Assembly: GCA_937863415.1 (NCBI GenBank)
Contig: CALMFC010000005.1
Span: forward strand, 248,001 to 312,000
Length of the DNA: 64,000 nt
Direction of reading: 5' to 3'
DNA from: an uncultured bacterium
GTDB taxonomy: Bacteria > Patescibacteriota > Saccharimonadia > Saccharimonadales > Saccharimonadaceae
The notes under the pieces were generated by a model. That model was not told the DNA's origin and did not search any database. It was given only the letters and a program-made list of their open reading frames with translations. This document shows positions 1 to 7,759 of the stretch, one piece after another. Positions within the stretch are counted from its first letter, which is position 1, and each line of letters begins with the position of its first letter. Made by a program: the position numbers and the translations under genes.

Positions 1-520
1 CATCCGCCAAAATTATCGACGGGTCATTAACTAGTGCGCGGGCAATTGCGACGCGCTGAGTTTGGCCACCTGACAGTTGGTAGGGTTTATAGTATTCGCG
101 TTCGTTGAGGTGAAAATTGGCTAGGGCAGCACTAGCCATTTTGAGTCGCTTAGTTTTTGTAACGCCCTTATAAGTTAACGGCAAAGCAACATTTTCGATA
201 ACGTTTAGGCGCGGTATTAGGTTAAAACTTTGGAATACAAACCCAATTTGGCGGCTTCTGATACGGGCTTGTTTGCGTTTTGAGATTGATTTGACGGATT
301 GCCCGTCTAGTTTGTAGTCGCCTTCGGTCGAGTGGTCAAGCAGCCCGAGAATATTAAGTAGTGTAGTCTTACCGCAACCACTCGGACCCATAATTGCGAT
401 GAATTCGCCGCGCTTTACAGTCAGATCAATACCATCAATAGCGTAATTTTCGGCGTCACCAATTCCGTACCTTTTTTTGAGGCCTCGCAGTCTAATAACT
501 GGTGGAGTATTATTAGCCAT
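1..520 (-). CDS. ABC transporter ATP-binding protein, LolD/MacB type (truncated by window edge)
   Basis: ATP-binding subunit of an ABC exporter; the LolD/MacB/FtsE-like subgroup normally pairs with a FtsX/MacB-type permease and powers export or cell-envelope work. About 173 residues are visible. Walker A GPSGCGKTT is at residues 45-53, a Q-loop follows (FQSFNL), the signature LSGGQ is near residue 150, and the Walker B stretch ends in ILAD at the window edge. The ATG at 518-520 has a GGAGAA ribosome site about 12 nt upstream. The C-terminal part (H-loop) and any permease gene lie outside the window, so substrate cannot be inferred. Confidence 0.9.
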   Translation of the reverse strand, partial: MANNTPPVIRLRGLKKRYGIGDAENYAIDGIDLTVKRGEFIAIMGPSGCGKTTLLNILGLLDHSTEGDYKLDGQSVKSISKRKQARIRSRQIGFVFQSFNLIPRLNVIENVALPLTYKGVTKTKRLKMASAALANFHLNEREYYKPYQLSGGQTQRVAIARALVNDPSIILAD

Positions 521-689
521 TATCTTTATTATGGTTCTCCAAGAGATAAATCGCAACTAGAATGCGACGTGGAAATCACAACTAGGATGGGGGTTGGGGA
601 TTTGGAAATGGGAAATGGGTAGGTGGTAGGTGGCATAAAAATATAGTAGGCTATATAAAGTGCTATGCAAATTCGCTAATAGCCAATCG

Positions 690-779
690 GGAGAGGTCGC
701 ATAGTGGTCGAGTGCGCTACCTTGGAAAGGTAGTATATCTTCACGGGTATCGAGGGTTCGAATCCCTCTCTCTCCGCCA
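690..779 (+). tRNA. tRNA-Ser (GGA)
   Basis: Complete cloverleaf with encoded CCA. Acceptor GGAGAGG pairs with TCTCTCC (one G-T). The anticodon stem CTACC/GGTAG holds loop TTGGAAA, giving anticodon GGA. The long variable arm is the class II hallmark of tRNA-Ser. The T arm contains GGTTCGAATCC. The antisense strand yields a well-known spurious ORF here, which is not a gene. Confidence 0.97.
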
Positions 780-794
780 TTTGAAATTATCGAC

Positions 795-841
795 ACGCTA
801 TATATAGCGTTGTAAATAACAAACACTACGCTATAAGGTGT
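795..841. promoter_or_regulatory. Palindromic operator boxes upstream of nrdA (NrdR-box-like)
   Basis: Positions 795-810 hold a perfect 16-bp palindrome, ACGCTATATATAGCGT. Positions 823-841 hold a weaker dyad with ACAC/GTGT ends. A related sequence, ACGCTACATATGTAGT, lies at 927-942 just after the predicted nrdA transcription start. NrdR boxes known from other bacteria follow roughly ACACTATATATAGTGT and often occur in pairs, so this is a plausible NrdR-type control region. The spacing between the two upstream dyads (about 29.5 bp centre to centre) is slightly short of three turns. No nrdR gene is in the window. Confidence 0.55.
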
Positions 842-888
842 TAATTCATTGTATTTATGCTTGTGGTGAAAAATACACGTAAAAAGAC

Positions 889-917
889 TTGAAAACCATA
901 TATATAGGGTCTATAGT
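889..917 (+). promoter_or_regulatory. Predicted sigma-70 promoter of the nrd operon
   Basis: TTGAAA at 889-894 and TATAGT at 912-917 are separated by exactly 17 bp, the optimal sigma-70 spacing. Transcription would start near 924, giving a leader of about 158 nt before nrdA, in contrast to the many leaderless genes around it. Confidence 0.6.
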
Positions 918-967
918 CCTATGCAGACGCTACATATGTAGTAGTTCAATAAAAATACAAACACGCA

Positions 968-1040
968 TGCAAGAAAAGATTGCACCGCCGGCAAAGGGTT
1001 AACCCGGTGGTTTTCTTGCACCCATTTTGAGAGATGGTGC
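968..1040 (+). promoter_or_regulatory. Structured 5' leader of nrdA
   Basis: A perfect 10-bp stem (968-977 with 1011-1020) encloses an inner CACCG/CGGTG hairpin. A second hairpin (GCACC...GGTGC, about 1018-1040) shares the bases GCA with the 3' arm of the first, so the two could exclude one another. The rest of the 780-1080 gap holds the operator boxes and promoter. I do not recognise a known riboswitch class; it could be an attenuator or simply a stable leader. Confidence 0.4.
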
Positions 1041-1081
1041 GTGAGAGGTAGAAAAAACTAAAAACAGAATAGGTAGGGGAC

Positions 1082-3493
1082 ATGAACGGAATCCATGTAG
1101 TAAAAAGAGACGGAACACGTGAGCCATTTGACGCAAACAAGATCAACTTGGCGCTCGTGAAAGCGACCGAAGGTTTACCAGATCAAATTAGTAAAGTCGT
1201 ACAGGTAGCAACAGAGTTGCAACTGACATTATTCGATGGCATTACGTCTGAACAATTAGACGAAGCTGTCATTCACACTGCGCTTCAAAACGTCAAAGAC
1301 GACCCTGATTTTGATACTATTGCCGCCAGATTGCTACTCAAGAATATTTACAAAAATATCTTGGGTGATTATTCATCAGAAGCTGAACTGAAAAAACTAC
1401 ATGAACAATTTTTCCCTAAATTTTTGGCGAAAGGTATTGCCGACGGGTTACTTGATAAGCGGATGAATGACAAGGTTTTTGATATCAAGCGTATTGCGAA
1501 AGCGCTCGATCCATCGCGCGATAATTTATCCAAGTACCTAGGTGTAATAACCAACAAAAACCGTTATGCCCTGCGTGATTCTTCGGGAAAACCAATCGAA
1601 GTTCCGCAGTTTACGCATATGCGTATCGCTATGGGCCTTAGCTTTAAAGAAAAAGATCCAACCGCAGCCGCAATTGATTTTTACAAACACATGAGTGCAC
1701 TTCATTATGTACCTGGTGGCTCGACAAGGGTTAATGCTGGCGGTTCGTTCCCCCAGCTATCTAACTGTTTCTTGATCGAAGTTCAAGATGACATGGAATC
1801 AATCGCCAAAAGCATTCGTGACGTGATGTGGATAGCCAAAGGTACTGGCGGGATTGGAATTAGCATGAACAAACTCCGCGCTGCTGGTTCACCAGTTAAA
1901 ACCACTAATACTGAATCGACTGGCCCAATACCGTTTATGAAGATGATTGATACAGCGCTGTTTGCTGTTAGCCGCAAAGGCAAGAAAGCTGGTGCCGCTG
2001 CACTATACATGGAAAACTGGCACATGAATTTCCCGCAGTTTTTGGATTTACGCCAGAACTCGGGTGACCCATATTATCGTACGCGTTTTGCTAACACGGC
2101 AGCTTTCATTAGCGATGAATTTATGAAACGAGTTCAGGCAGATGACGATTGGTATCTGTTTGATCCAGCCGAAGTCGAAGATTTGCCAGAATTATACGGC
2201 ACCGAATTTTCTAAACGCTACAAAGAGTACATCAAAATGGCCGAAGCGGGTAAGATGCGTGATTTTGTCAAAATGCCAGCTCGTCAACAGTTCAAAGACA
2301 TCCTGGTTCAACTTCAGGCCTCGGCCCATCCTTGGATTACATGGAAAGATACAATTAATGTCCGGGCGCTAAATAACAACACGTCGACCATACATTTATC
2401 TAACCTTTGCACCGAGATTACTTTGCCACAGGATAAAGATAACACAGCGGTATGTAACCTAGTAAGTATAAATTTGTCAGCCTTTTTGAACCCTGATAAG
2501 ACTTGGGACTGGGACCGTTTGGCCGCCGCCACTCGTTCGGCCGTTCGCCAACTTGATAATCTGTGCGACATTACCGAAACTCCCGTGCCAGAAGCTATGC
2601 ACTCTAATTTGCAAAACCGCGCACTCGGCCTGGGGCTAATGGGCTTTACAGATATTGTTGAGAAACTAGGCTTTAGCTATGAATCCGAAGAATCATACGA
2701 CACGATGGATCAACTAGCTGAGTTTATAAGTTATCATGCAATCGATGAATCGGCTGATTTAGCGCAAAAACTTGGTAGTTACCCGACATTCAAGGGCAGC
2801 GGTTGGAGTAAGGGAATCTTGCCAATCGATACGCTTGATTTGTTAGCGACTGATCGCAAGGTAAAAGTTGAAGTTAACCGCAAGACGCGACTAGACTGGG
2901 ACAAGTTACGAATCAAGGTCAAAAAAGGTATGCGTAACGCGACACTAATGGCAATTGCACCAACTGCAAACATTGCTCATATTGCCGGCACAACACCTGG
3001 CGTTGATCCACAATTTGCTCAGATTTTTAGTCGATCGACCTTAAACGGCAAGTTTTTGGAAGTAAACACCAACATGGTCAAGGACCTAAAAGAGCTTGGT
3101 ATTTGGGATGACGTAAAAAGTGATGTGCTGAGGTATCAAGGTGACCTTACAAACATTGAAGCTATTCCGCAATCAATCAAAGACGTATATAAAACTAGCT
3201 TCCAACTAAGTCCAACGGCCTTTATCGAAGTTGCTGCAAGGGCTCAAAAATGGGTAGACCAGGCGATTTCACGCAACATGTATCTAGAGACTCGTGACAT
3301 TGACGAAATGGTAGATATATATAGCACCGCCTGGAAACGAGGCCTTAAGACCACCTATTACCTACACGTTAAACCACGTCATCAAGCTGAACAAAGCACG
3401 ATTAAAGTCAACAAAGCCGAAGATTCAAAAGTTGGTGATGGGCCGCGCAAGACCGGATTTGGATTTGCTAAAAAGCAAGGAGTGGGCGTATGA
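1082..3493 (+). CDS. nrdA: Class I ribonucleoside-diphosphate reductase, large (alpha) subunit
   Basis: Reduces ribonucleoside diphosphates to deoxy forms with the radical supplied by NrdB. The 803-residue protein has an N-terminal ATP-cone (about 1-95), then the ten-stranded barrel. Catalytic residues are visible: C229 (SNCF), N441-C443-E445 (SNLCTE), C458 (AVCNL) and the radical-transfer tyrosines Y759-Y760 (TTYYLH). The protein ends at GFAKKQGVGV without the usual C-terminal cysteine pair that re-reduces the active site; that pair is found in the small downstream ORF at 3558. The start follows AGGTAGGGG. First gene of nrdA - tail ORF - nrdB. Confidence 0.96.
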   Translation: MNGIHVVKRDGTREPFDANKINLALVKATEGLPDQISKVVQVATELQLTLFDGITSEQLDEAVIHTALQNVKDDPDFDTIAARLLLKNIYKNILGDYSSEAELKKLHEQFFPKFLAKGIADGLLDKRMNDKVFDIKRIAKALDPSRDNLSKYLGVITNKNRYALRDSSGKPIEVPQFTHMRIAMGLSFKEKDPTAAAIDFYKHMSALHYVPGGSTRVNAGGSFPQLSNCFLIEVQDDMESIAKSIRDVMWIAKGTGGIGISMNKLRAAGSPVKTTNTESTGPIPFMKMIDTALFAVSRKGKKAGAAALYMENWHMNFPQFLDLRQNSGDPYYRTRFANTAAFISDEFMKRVQADDDWYLFDPAEVEDLPELYGTEFSKRYKEYIKMAEAGKMRDFVKMPARQQFKDILVQLQASAHPWITWKDTINVRALNNNTSTIHLSNLCTEITLPQDKDNTAVCNLVSINLSAFLNPDKTWDWDRLAAATRSAVRQLDNLCDITETPVPEAMHSNLQNRALGLGLMGFTDIVEKLGFSYESEESYDTMDQLAEFISYHAIDESADLAQKLGSYPTFKGSGWSKGILPIDTLDLLATDRKVKVEVNRKTRLDWDKLRIKVKKGMRNATLMAIAPTANIAHIAGTTPGVDPQFAQIFSRSTLNGKFLEVNTNMVKDLKELGIWDDVKSDVLRYQGDLTNIEAIPQSIKDVYKTSFQLSPTAFIEVAARAQKWVDQAISRNMYLETRDIDEMVDIYSTAWKRGLKTTYYLHVKPRHQAEQSTIKVNKAEDSKVGDGPRKTGFGFAKKQGVGV

Positions 3494-3557
3494 GCGACGG
3501 AATAGATAATTAACCAGACACCAACCAAAATAAAAGTTAGTAAATAGGGGACAAGAA

Positions 3558-3731
3558 ATGAACGCAACAACAATCATAAACGACGATATGACACTAGAAG
3601 AGAAATTAGCTGCAATTGACGCAGCCATGGCTAATGCGCAGGCTCAGGCAGACGAAGATGCGGCGGCCAGTGGCGGATTCGCTGCACCACTTGATCCAGC
3701 CGATTTAACAATGTGTGAAGGTTGCCAGTAG
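3558..3731 (+). CDS. Detached C-terminal redox tail of ribonucleotide reductase (57 aa)
   Basis: A 57-residue acidic, Ala-rich peptide ending in LTMCEGCQ. A C-terminal CxxC of this kind is what NrdA/NrdJ proteins use as the swinging arm that passes reducing equivalents from thioredoxin to the active-site cysteines, and NrdA here lacks it. The ORF sits 64 nt after nrdA in another frame, has its own GGGG ribosome site (AGGGGACAAGAA before ATG), and its TAG overlaps the AGGAGG of nrdB, so translation is probably coupled. Stops in the gap make a simple sequencing frameshift unlikely. A split tail has precedent in Pseudomonas NrdJa/NrdJb. The function is inferred from the motif and position only. 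Confidence 0.75.
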   Translation: MNATTIINDDMTLEEKLAAIDAAMANAQAQADEDAAASGGFAAPLDPADLTMCEGCQ

Positions 3732-3739
3732 GAGGAATT

Positions 3740-4738
3740 ATGTCAGGAATTTTAGGAACCGGCATCCAGGACGGATTGCTTTTAAAACCAGTCAAATATC
3801 AATGGGCGATGGATTTATACGACCAAGCTGTTGCTAATACTTGGTTTCCAAACGAGATTCAGTTAGGTCAAGACTTGGCCGACTGGAAGAAAATGACCGA
3901 TGAAGAGCGTCATGCGATTACGTTCCTAATGAGTTATTTCAACCCTAATGAGCTACTTGTCAACAAGGCACTAGCATTCGGTGTTTATCCGTATGTTAAC
4001 GCAGCCGAGTGTCACTTGTACCTAGCAAAACAAATGTGGGAAGAAGCAAATCACTGTATGTCGTTCGAATACGTGCTAGAGACTTTTCCGATTGATCGAA
4101 AACAGGCCTATGCGGCACACGTCGACACCCCATCGATGTCACGCAAAGAAGATTTCGAGACCAAATATATCAAGCGCATGACCGAAGAAACGCTAGACAT
4201 AACGACAACCGAAGGCAAAAAAGATTTTATTCGCAATTTAATTGCTTATAACATTATCCTTGAGGGCATATGGTTCTATAGCGGATTTATGGTGGCCTTG
4301 TCGTTTAGGCAACGTAACTTGCTACGTAATTTTGGCAGTTTAATCGATTGGATTGTACGCGACGAGTCGTTGCACCTAAAGTTCGGTATAAATTTGATTT
4401 TGACGGTCCTAGAAGAGAACGAAGATTTACAGACAGATGAATTTGCAGCTGAGATTAAGCAAATGATTCTTGATGGTGTCGAGATGGAAGAAGCATATAA
4501 CAAAGACCTACTTCCGAACGGAATTTTGGGATTAAATGCAGATTACATTAATCAATACGTCGAGTACCTAGCTGACAGGCGACTTGAAGAGCTTGGCTTT
4601 GACGCGCATTACAAAACTCAGAATCCAGCCAAATGGATGGCGACCGCCAACGACACGCTAGAACTAGTTAATTTTTTCGAAAGCACCAACACCAGTTACG
4701 AAGTAAACGCTGGGCCTAGTAAAAAGTCCGACTCATAA
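3740..4738 (+). CDS. nrdB: Ribonucleotide reductase small (beta) subunit, subclass Ic-like (Mn/Fe)
   Basis: Generates the oxidant for NrdA at a dimetal site. Ligands read as E71, E102, H105, E175, E209 and H212 (motifs FNPNELL, EEANH, ILEGIW, RDESLH). The residue normally carrying the tyrosyl radical, four after the first His, is F109. Glu in place of Asp as first ligand plus Phe in place of Tyr, with all spacings equal to those of Chlamydia trachomatis R2 (E89, E120, H123, F127, E193, E227, H230), points to the Mn(IV)/Fe(III) subclass Ic. Start chosen at ATG 3740, 9 nt after AGGAGG; the TTG at 3722 in the same frame lies upstream of this site. Length 332 aa is normal. Confidence 0.93.
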   Translation: MSGILGTGIQDGLLLKPVKYQWAMDLYDQAVANTWFPNEIQLGQDLADWKKMTDEERHAITFLMSYFNPNELLVNKALAFGVYPYVNAAECHLYLAKQMWEEANHCMSFEYVLETFPIDRKQAYAAHVDTPSMSRKEDFETKYIKRMTEETLDITTTEGKKDFIRNLIAYNIILEGIWFYSGFMVALSFRQRNLLRNFGSLIDWIVRDESLHLKFGINLILTVLEENEDLQTDEFAAEIKQMILDGVEMEEAYNKDLLPNGILGLNADYINQYVEYLADRRLEELGFDAHYKTQNPAKWMATANDTLELVNFFESTNTSYEVNAGPSKKSDS

Positions 4739-4773
4739 ACAGCTGGTTTCTCAAACTAGCTCAGGCAGGAGTG

Positions 4774-4779
4774 TATAAT
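4774..4779 (+). promoter_or_regulatory. -10 box of zwf
   Basis: A perfect TATAAT ends 8 nt before the zwf ATG (4788), so transcription should begin at or within a base or two of the start codon. No Shine-Dalgarno sequence is present. Confidence 0.6.
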
Positions 4780-4787
4780 AGCAGTAG

Positions 4788-6065
4788 ATGAAGACTAAAC
4801 TTGTTATTTTTGGCGTGACTGGAGATCTTAGTACGCGCAAGCTCCTTCCGGCCCTTGAACAAATCTTTTCTACGGGTGATTTTGATGACGTATCAGTTAT
4901 TGGTGTGTCTCGCCATAAAATAAGTGTCAAAAAGATTCTACGATCATCGTTACATAGTACCAAGCTGGCTAAACGGATGTCTGGCTTTTCGATGAACGTA
5001 TCTGAACCCAAAGAATATCTTCGCCTCAAAGAGTTTATCGACTTAAAAAGCAAAGAACAGCTACTAATCTATCTGTCGGTTCCTCCGATGGCAGCAGCGC
5101 AAATAGTAGAGTTTTTGGGTGATTCGGGTATCAATTCGCCCAACGTAAAATTATTGTTCGAAAAACCGTTCGGAGTGGATTTGCACTCGGCCAAAGACGT
5201 TATTAAACGGACCGCTGAACACTTTAGTGAAGATCAGCTATATCGAATCGACCATTATCTGGCCAAAGAAATGGCACAAAATATTGTTGCGTTCCGTGGA
5301 CGCAATGCACTATTTAGTAATATTTGGAACAATAATTTTATTGAATCTATCGAGATTATTGCGGCTGAGAAAATCGGTATCGAAGGCCGTGCGCAGTTTT
5401 ACGAGCAGACCGGCGCACTTCGTGACGTTGTTCAGGGTCATTTAATGCAATTACTGGCTCTTACGTTAATGGACATACCAACGGATTTTGACTGGAACCG
5501 ATTGCCTGAACTACGACAGCGCGCTTTGGACCAGGTTCGTCTAGCAGATCCGCTGCTTGCAAAACGCGCACAGTACGAGGGCTATCAAAAGGAAGTAGCT
5601 AACCCAGGTAGTTTGACCGAAACATTTGTAAAACTTGAGTTAGCGTCCGATCAACCCAGGTGGTTGGATGTTCCAATTACTTTGCTTGCCGGTAAGTCAT
5701 TACATAAGAAAACAACCGAAATTAGGATTCATCTCAAGAAATTATCTGAGGCTCAAAGTAACTGTGTAATTTTTCGAATTCAACCAGATGAGGGTATAGA
5801 TATCGAGCTATTTACACGTAAACCAGGTTATCAGCGAGAGTTCGAAACTCAACACCTAGAGCTTAAATATTCTAAGGGTGTAAAAATTCCAGACGCCTAT
5901 GAACAGGTGCTAGTCGATGCGATATTTAGTAGAAAAAGTTTATTCACCTGCAGTGGCGAAGTGCTACGTTCGTGGGAAATATTGCAGCCTATTCTAGACT
6001 CTTGGAGTATGGACAAGGCTGAGCTAACGACATATAAACGCGGCACCGATTTTAGCGTTATTTAG
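4788..6065 (+). CDS. zwf: Glucose-6-phosphate 1-dehydrogenase
   Basis: Oxidises glucose-6-phosphate to 6-phosphogluconolactone with NADP, the entry to the oxidative pentose phosphate pathway and a source of NADPH. The N-terminal Rossmann motif GVTGDLS is at residues 9-15 and the substrate-binding signature RIDHYLAKE at 153-161; FRGRNALFSNIWN follows as in the family. At 425 residues it is shorter than the usual 480-510, mostly toward the C-terminus. It follows nrdB by 49 nt but has its own leaderless -10 box, so it need not be co-transcribed. No other pathway gene is adjacent. Confidence 0.93.
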   Translation: MKTKLVIFGVTGDLSTRKLLPALEQIFSTGDFDDVSVIGVSRHKISVKKILRSSLHSTKLAKRMSGFSMNVSEPKEYLRLKEFIDLKSKEQLLIYLSVPPMAAAQIVEFLGDSGINSPNVKLLFEKPFGVDLHSAKDVIKRTAEHFSEDQLYRIDHYLAKEMAQNIVAFRGRNALFSNIWNNNFIESIEIIAAEKIGIEGRAQFYEQTGALRDVVQGHLMQLLALTLMDIPTDFDWNRLPELRQRALDQVRLADPLLAKRAQYEGYQKEVANPGSLTETFVKLELASDQPRWLDVPITLLAGKSLHKKTTEIRIHLKKLSEAQSNCVIFRIQPDEGIDIELFTRKPGYQREFETQHLELKYSKGVKIPDAYEQVLVDAIFSRKSLFTCSGEVLRSWEILQPILDSWSMDKAELTTYKRGTDFSVI

Positions 6066-6083
6066 CGTAGAATATACAACATA

Positions 6084-6125
6084 ACACGCTACATATAGTG
6101 TTTTATGCTCTCCACATGCTACAAT
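6084..6125 (+). promoter_or_regulatory. pyrG promoter with nrd-like palindromic operator
   Basis: The imperfect dyad ACACGCTACATATAGTGTT (6084-6102) closely matches the nrd palindrome with its flanks (793-812). Its 3' half covers the expected -35 position of the -10 box TACAAT (6120-6125). TACAAT ends 8 nt before the pyrG ATG. A repressor bound here would block RNA polymerase. Confidence 0.55.
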
Positions 6126-6133
6126 GAAGTCCC

Positions 6134-7729
6134 ATGGAGGCAAAAAGCAACGTGGCGAAAAAACAAAAATATATATTTGTAACTGGGGGTGTACTCTCGG
6201 GGGTAGGAAAGGGCATTACAGCAGCCAGCATCGGTGCCGTTTTGCAGGCTCGCGGCATTGCCGTTTCGGTACAAAAATGTGACCCGTATCTTAACGTAGA
6301 TGCGGGTTTACTTAATCCTGCAGAACACGGAGAATGTTTCGTAACAAAGGATGGGGCGGAAACTGACTTAGACCTAGGCCATTACGAACGATTTTTAGAT
6401 ATTGAACTAACTCAAAAAAACGCGACACTATCGGGTCGGTTATTAATGCAATTAATCGCCGATGAGCGGGCAGGCAAGTTTGGTGGAAAAACCGTTCAAT
6501 TAGTGCCACATCTGACTAGGTCTATCCAAGATTCTATTGAAGAAGCAAGTGTCGGGTCAGATGTTCATATTGTTGAAATTGGCGGAACAGTTGGAGATTA
6601 TGAGGGTTTAAGTTTCGTCGAGGCGATTCGCGAGTTCGCTAGTCGTGTTGGGCGCGAGAATTGTTTATATGTTCATGTCGTCTATGTTCCCTTTATTGGC
6701 ACAAGCAAAGAGTTTAAAACCAAACCCGCCCAAAACGCGTTAAATGACCTGCGTGGTTTTGGAATTGTACCTGACGCTGTAGTGGTTCGAACCGATGATC
6801 CAGCTCCGGTTAGTGTAGCTCGTAAAATTGCGCTATTTGGTGGGGTGCACGAAGACGCGGTCCTTCTGATGCCGAATGCCTGCACTGTTTATCAGGTGCC
6901 ATTAACTATTGCTAGTAGTAAGTTGAGCGGCTTATTAGTGAAATTTACAGGTAATAATCGCGAAGCTGATATGTCTAGTTGGCACAAGATTGTTAAAAAA
7001 CAGATTTCAAAACCAGCCAAAAAAGTCAGCATCGGTATGGTTGCCAAGTATATGGATAACGAGGACACCTACATTTCGGTTCTAGAAGCGCTTAAAAGTG
7101 CGGCTTGGGCAGAAAACGTCGATTTAAATATTGGCTGGATTGACGCAACTACAGCGAAAAACAGTGATTTTAAAAAATACGATGGTTTGATTGTACCGGG
7201 TGGTTTTGGAGCTAGGGGTATAGAAGGTAAGGTGGCAGCTGCCAAATACGCACTTGAAAATGACGTTCCGTATTTGGGACTATGTCTAGGTTTACAGGTT
7301 GCAGTGATTGCCGCGGCCAGAAAAGCGGGACTAAGAAACGCAAACAGTAGTGAGTTTGACTCTGCTACTGACGAAAATGTTGTTTACATTATGAATGGCC
7401 AAGAAGGCAAGGAGTCGACTGGTGGGACGCTTCGTTTGGGCGATTACGAAGCCGTGTTAACCAAGGGTTCAAAAGTCGCCAAACAATACGGCAGCACCAA
7501 AACGACCGAGCGCCATCGCCACAGGTACGAGGTTAATCAAAAGTTTTTGCCTGAAATTAATGCGGGTGGCTTGACGGTTAGTGGATTGTCGCCTGATGGC
7601 AAGTTAGTCGAGTATATAGAAGCTCCAAATCATCAGTATTTTGTTGCTACCCAAGCTCACCCAGAGTTTAAAAGCCGGCCAAATCGTCCACACCCACTGT
7701 TTTTGGGACTCATAAAAGCGGCGAAATAG
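6134..7729 (+). CDS. pyrG: CTP synthase
   Basis: Makes CTP from UTP, ATP and glutamine, the last step of pyrimidine nucleotide synthesis. The N-terminal synthetase domain starts KYIFVTGGVLSGVGKGI; the glutaminase domain (about 290-531) has nucleophile C384 (GLCLGLQ) and H509/E511 (AHPEF). The length of 531 is standard. The ATG at 6134 is 8 nt after TACAAT, the same geometry as neighbouring leaderless genes, which supports it over downstream starts. The upstream operator resembles that of nrdA, suggesting joint control of nucleotide supply. Confidence 0.97.
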   Translation: MEAKSNVAKKQKYIFVTGGVLSGVGKGITAASIGAVLQARGIAVSVQKCDPYLNVDAGLLNPAEHGECFVTKDGAETDLDLGHYERFLDIELTQKNATLSGRLLMQLIADERAGKFGGKTVQLVPHLTRSIQDSIEEASVGSDVHIVEIGGTVGDYEGLSFVEAIREFASRVGRENCLYVHVVYVPFIGTSKEFKTKPAQNALNDLRGFGIVPDAVVVRTDDPAPVSVARKIALFGGVHEDAVLLMPNACTVYQVPLTIASSKLSGLLVKFTGNNREADMSSWHKIVKKQISKPAKKVSIGMVAKYMDNEDTYISVLEALKSAAWAENVDLNIGWIDATTAKNSDFKKYDGLIVPGGFGARGIEGKVAAAKYALENDVPYLGLCLGLQVAVIAAARKAGLRNANSSEFDSATDENVVYIMNGQEGKESTGGTLRLGDYEAVLTKGSKVAKQYGSTKTTERHRHRYEVNQKFLPEINAGGLTVSGLSPDGKLVEYIEAPNHQYFVATQAHPEFKSRPNRPHPLFLGLIKAAK

Positions 7730-7745
7730 TTTAACGCGTAACTGT

Positions 7746-7751
7746 TATAAT
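7746..7751 (+). promoter_or_regulatory. -10 box of argS
   Basis: A perfect TATAAT ends 8 nt before the argS ATG at 7760, with no ribosome binding site between them. This is another leaderless arrangement. Confidence 0.6.
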
Positions 7752-7759
7752 AGGACTAA

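Noticed and set aside
557-826. Minus-strand 89-aa ORF containing GGERGIRTLDTRE
   Set aside because: It is the antisense of the tRNA-Ser gene, a well-known spurious protein pattern.
3494-3557. Frameshift as explanation for the detached RNR tail
   Set aside because: All frames have stops in the gap, the tail has its own ribosome site and the spacing is clean, so a single indel cannot fuse it to nrdA.
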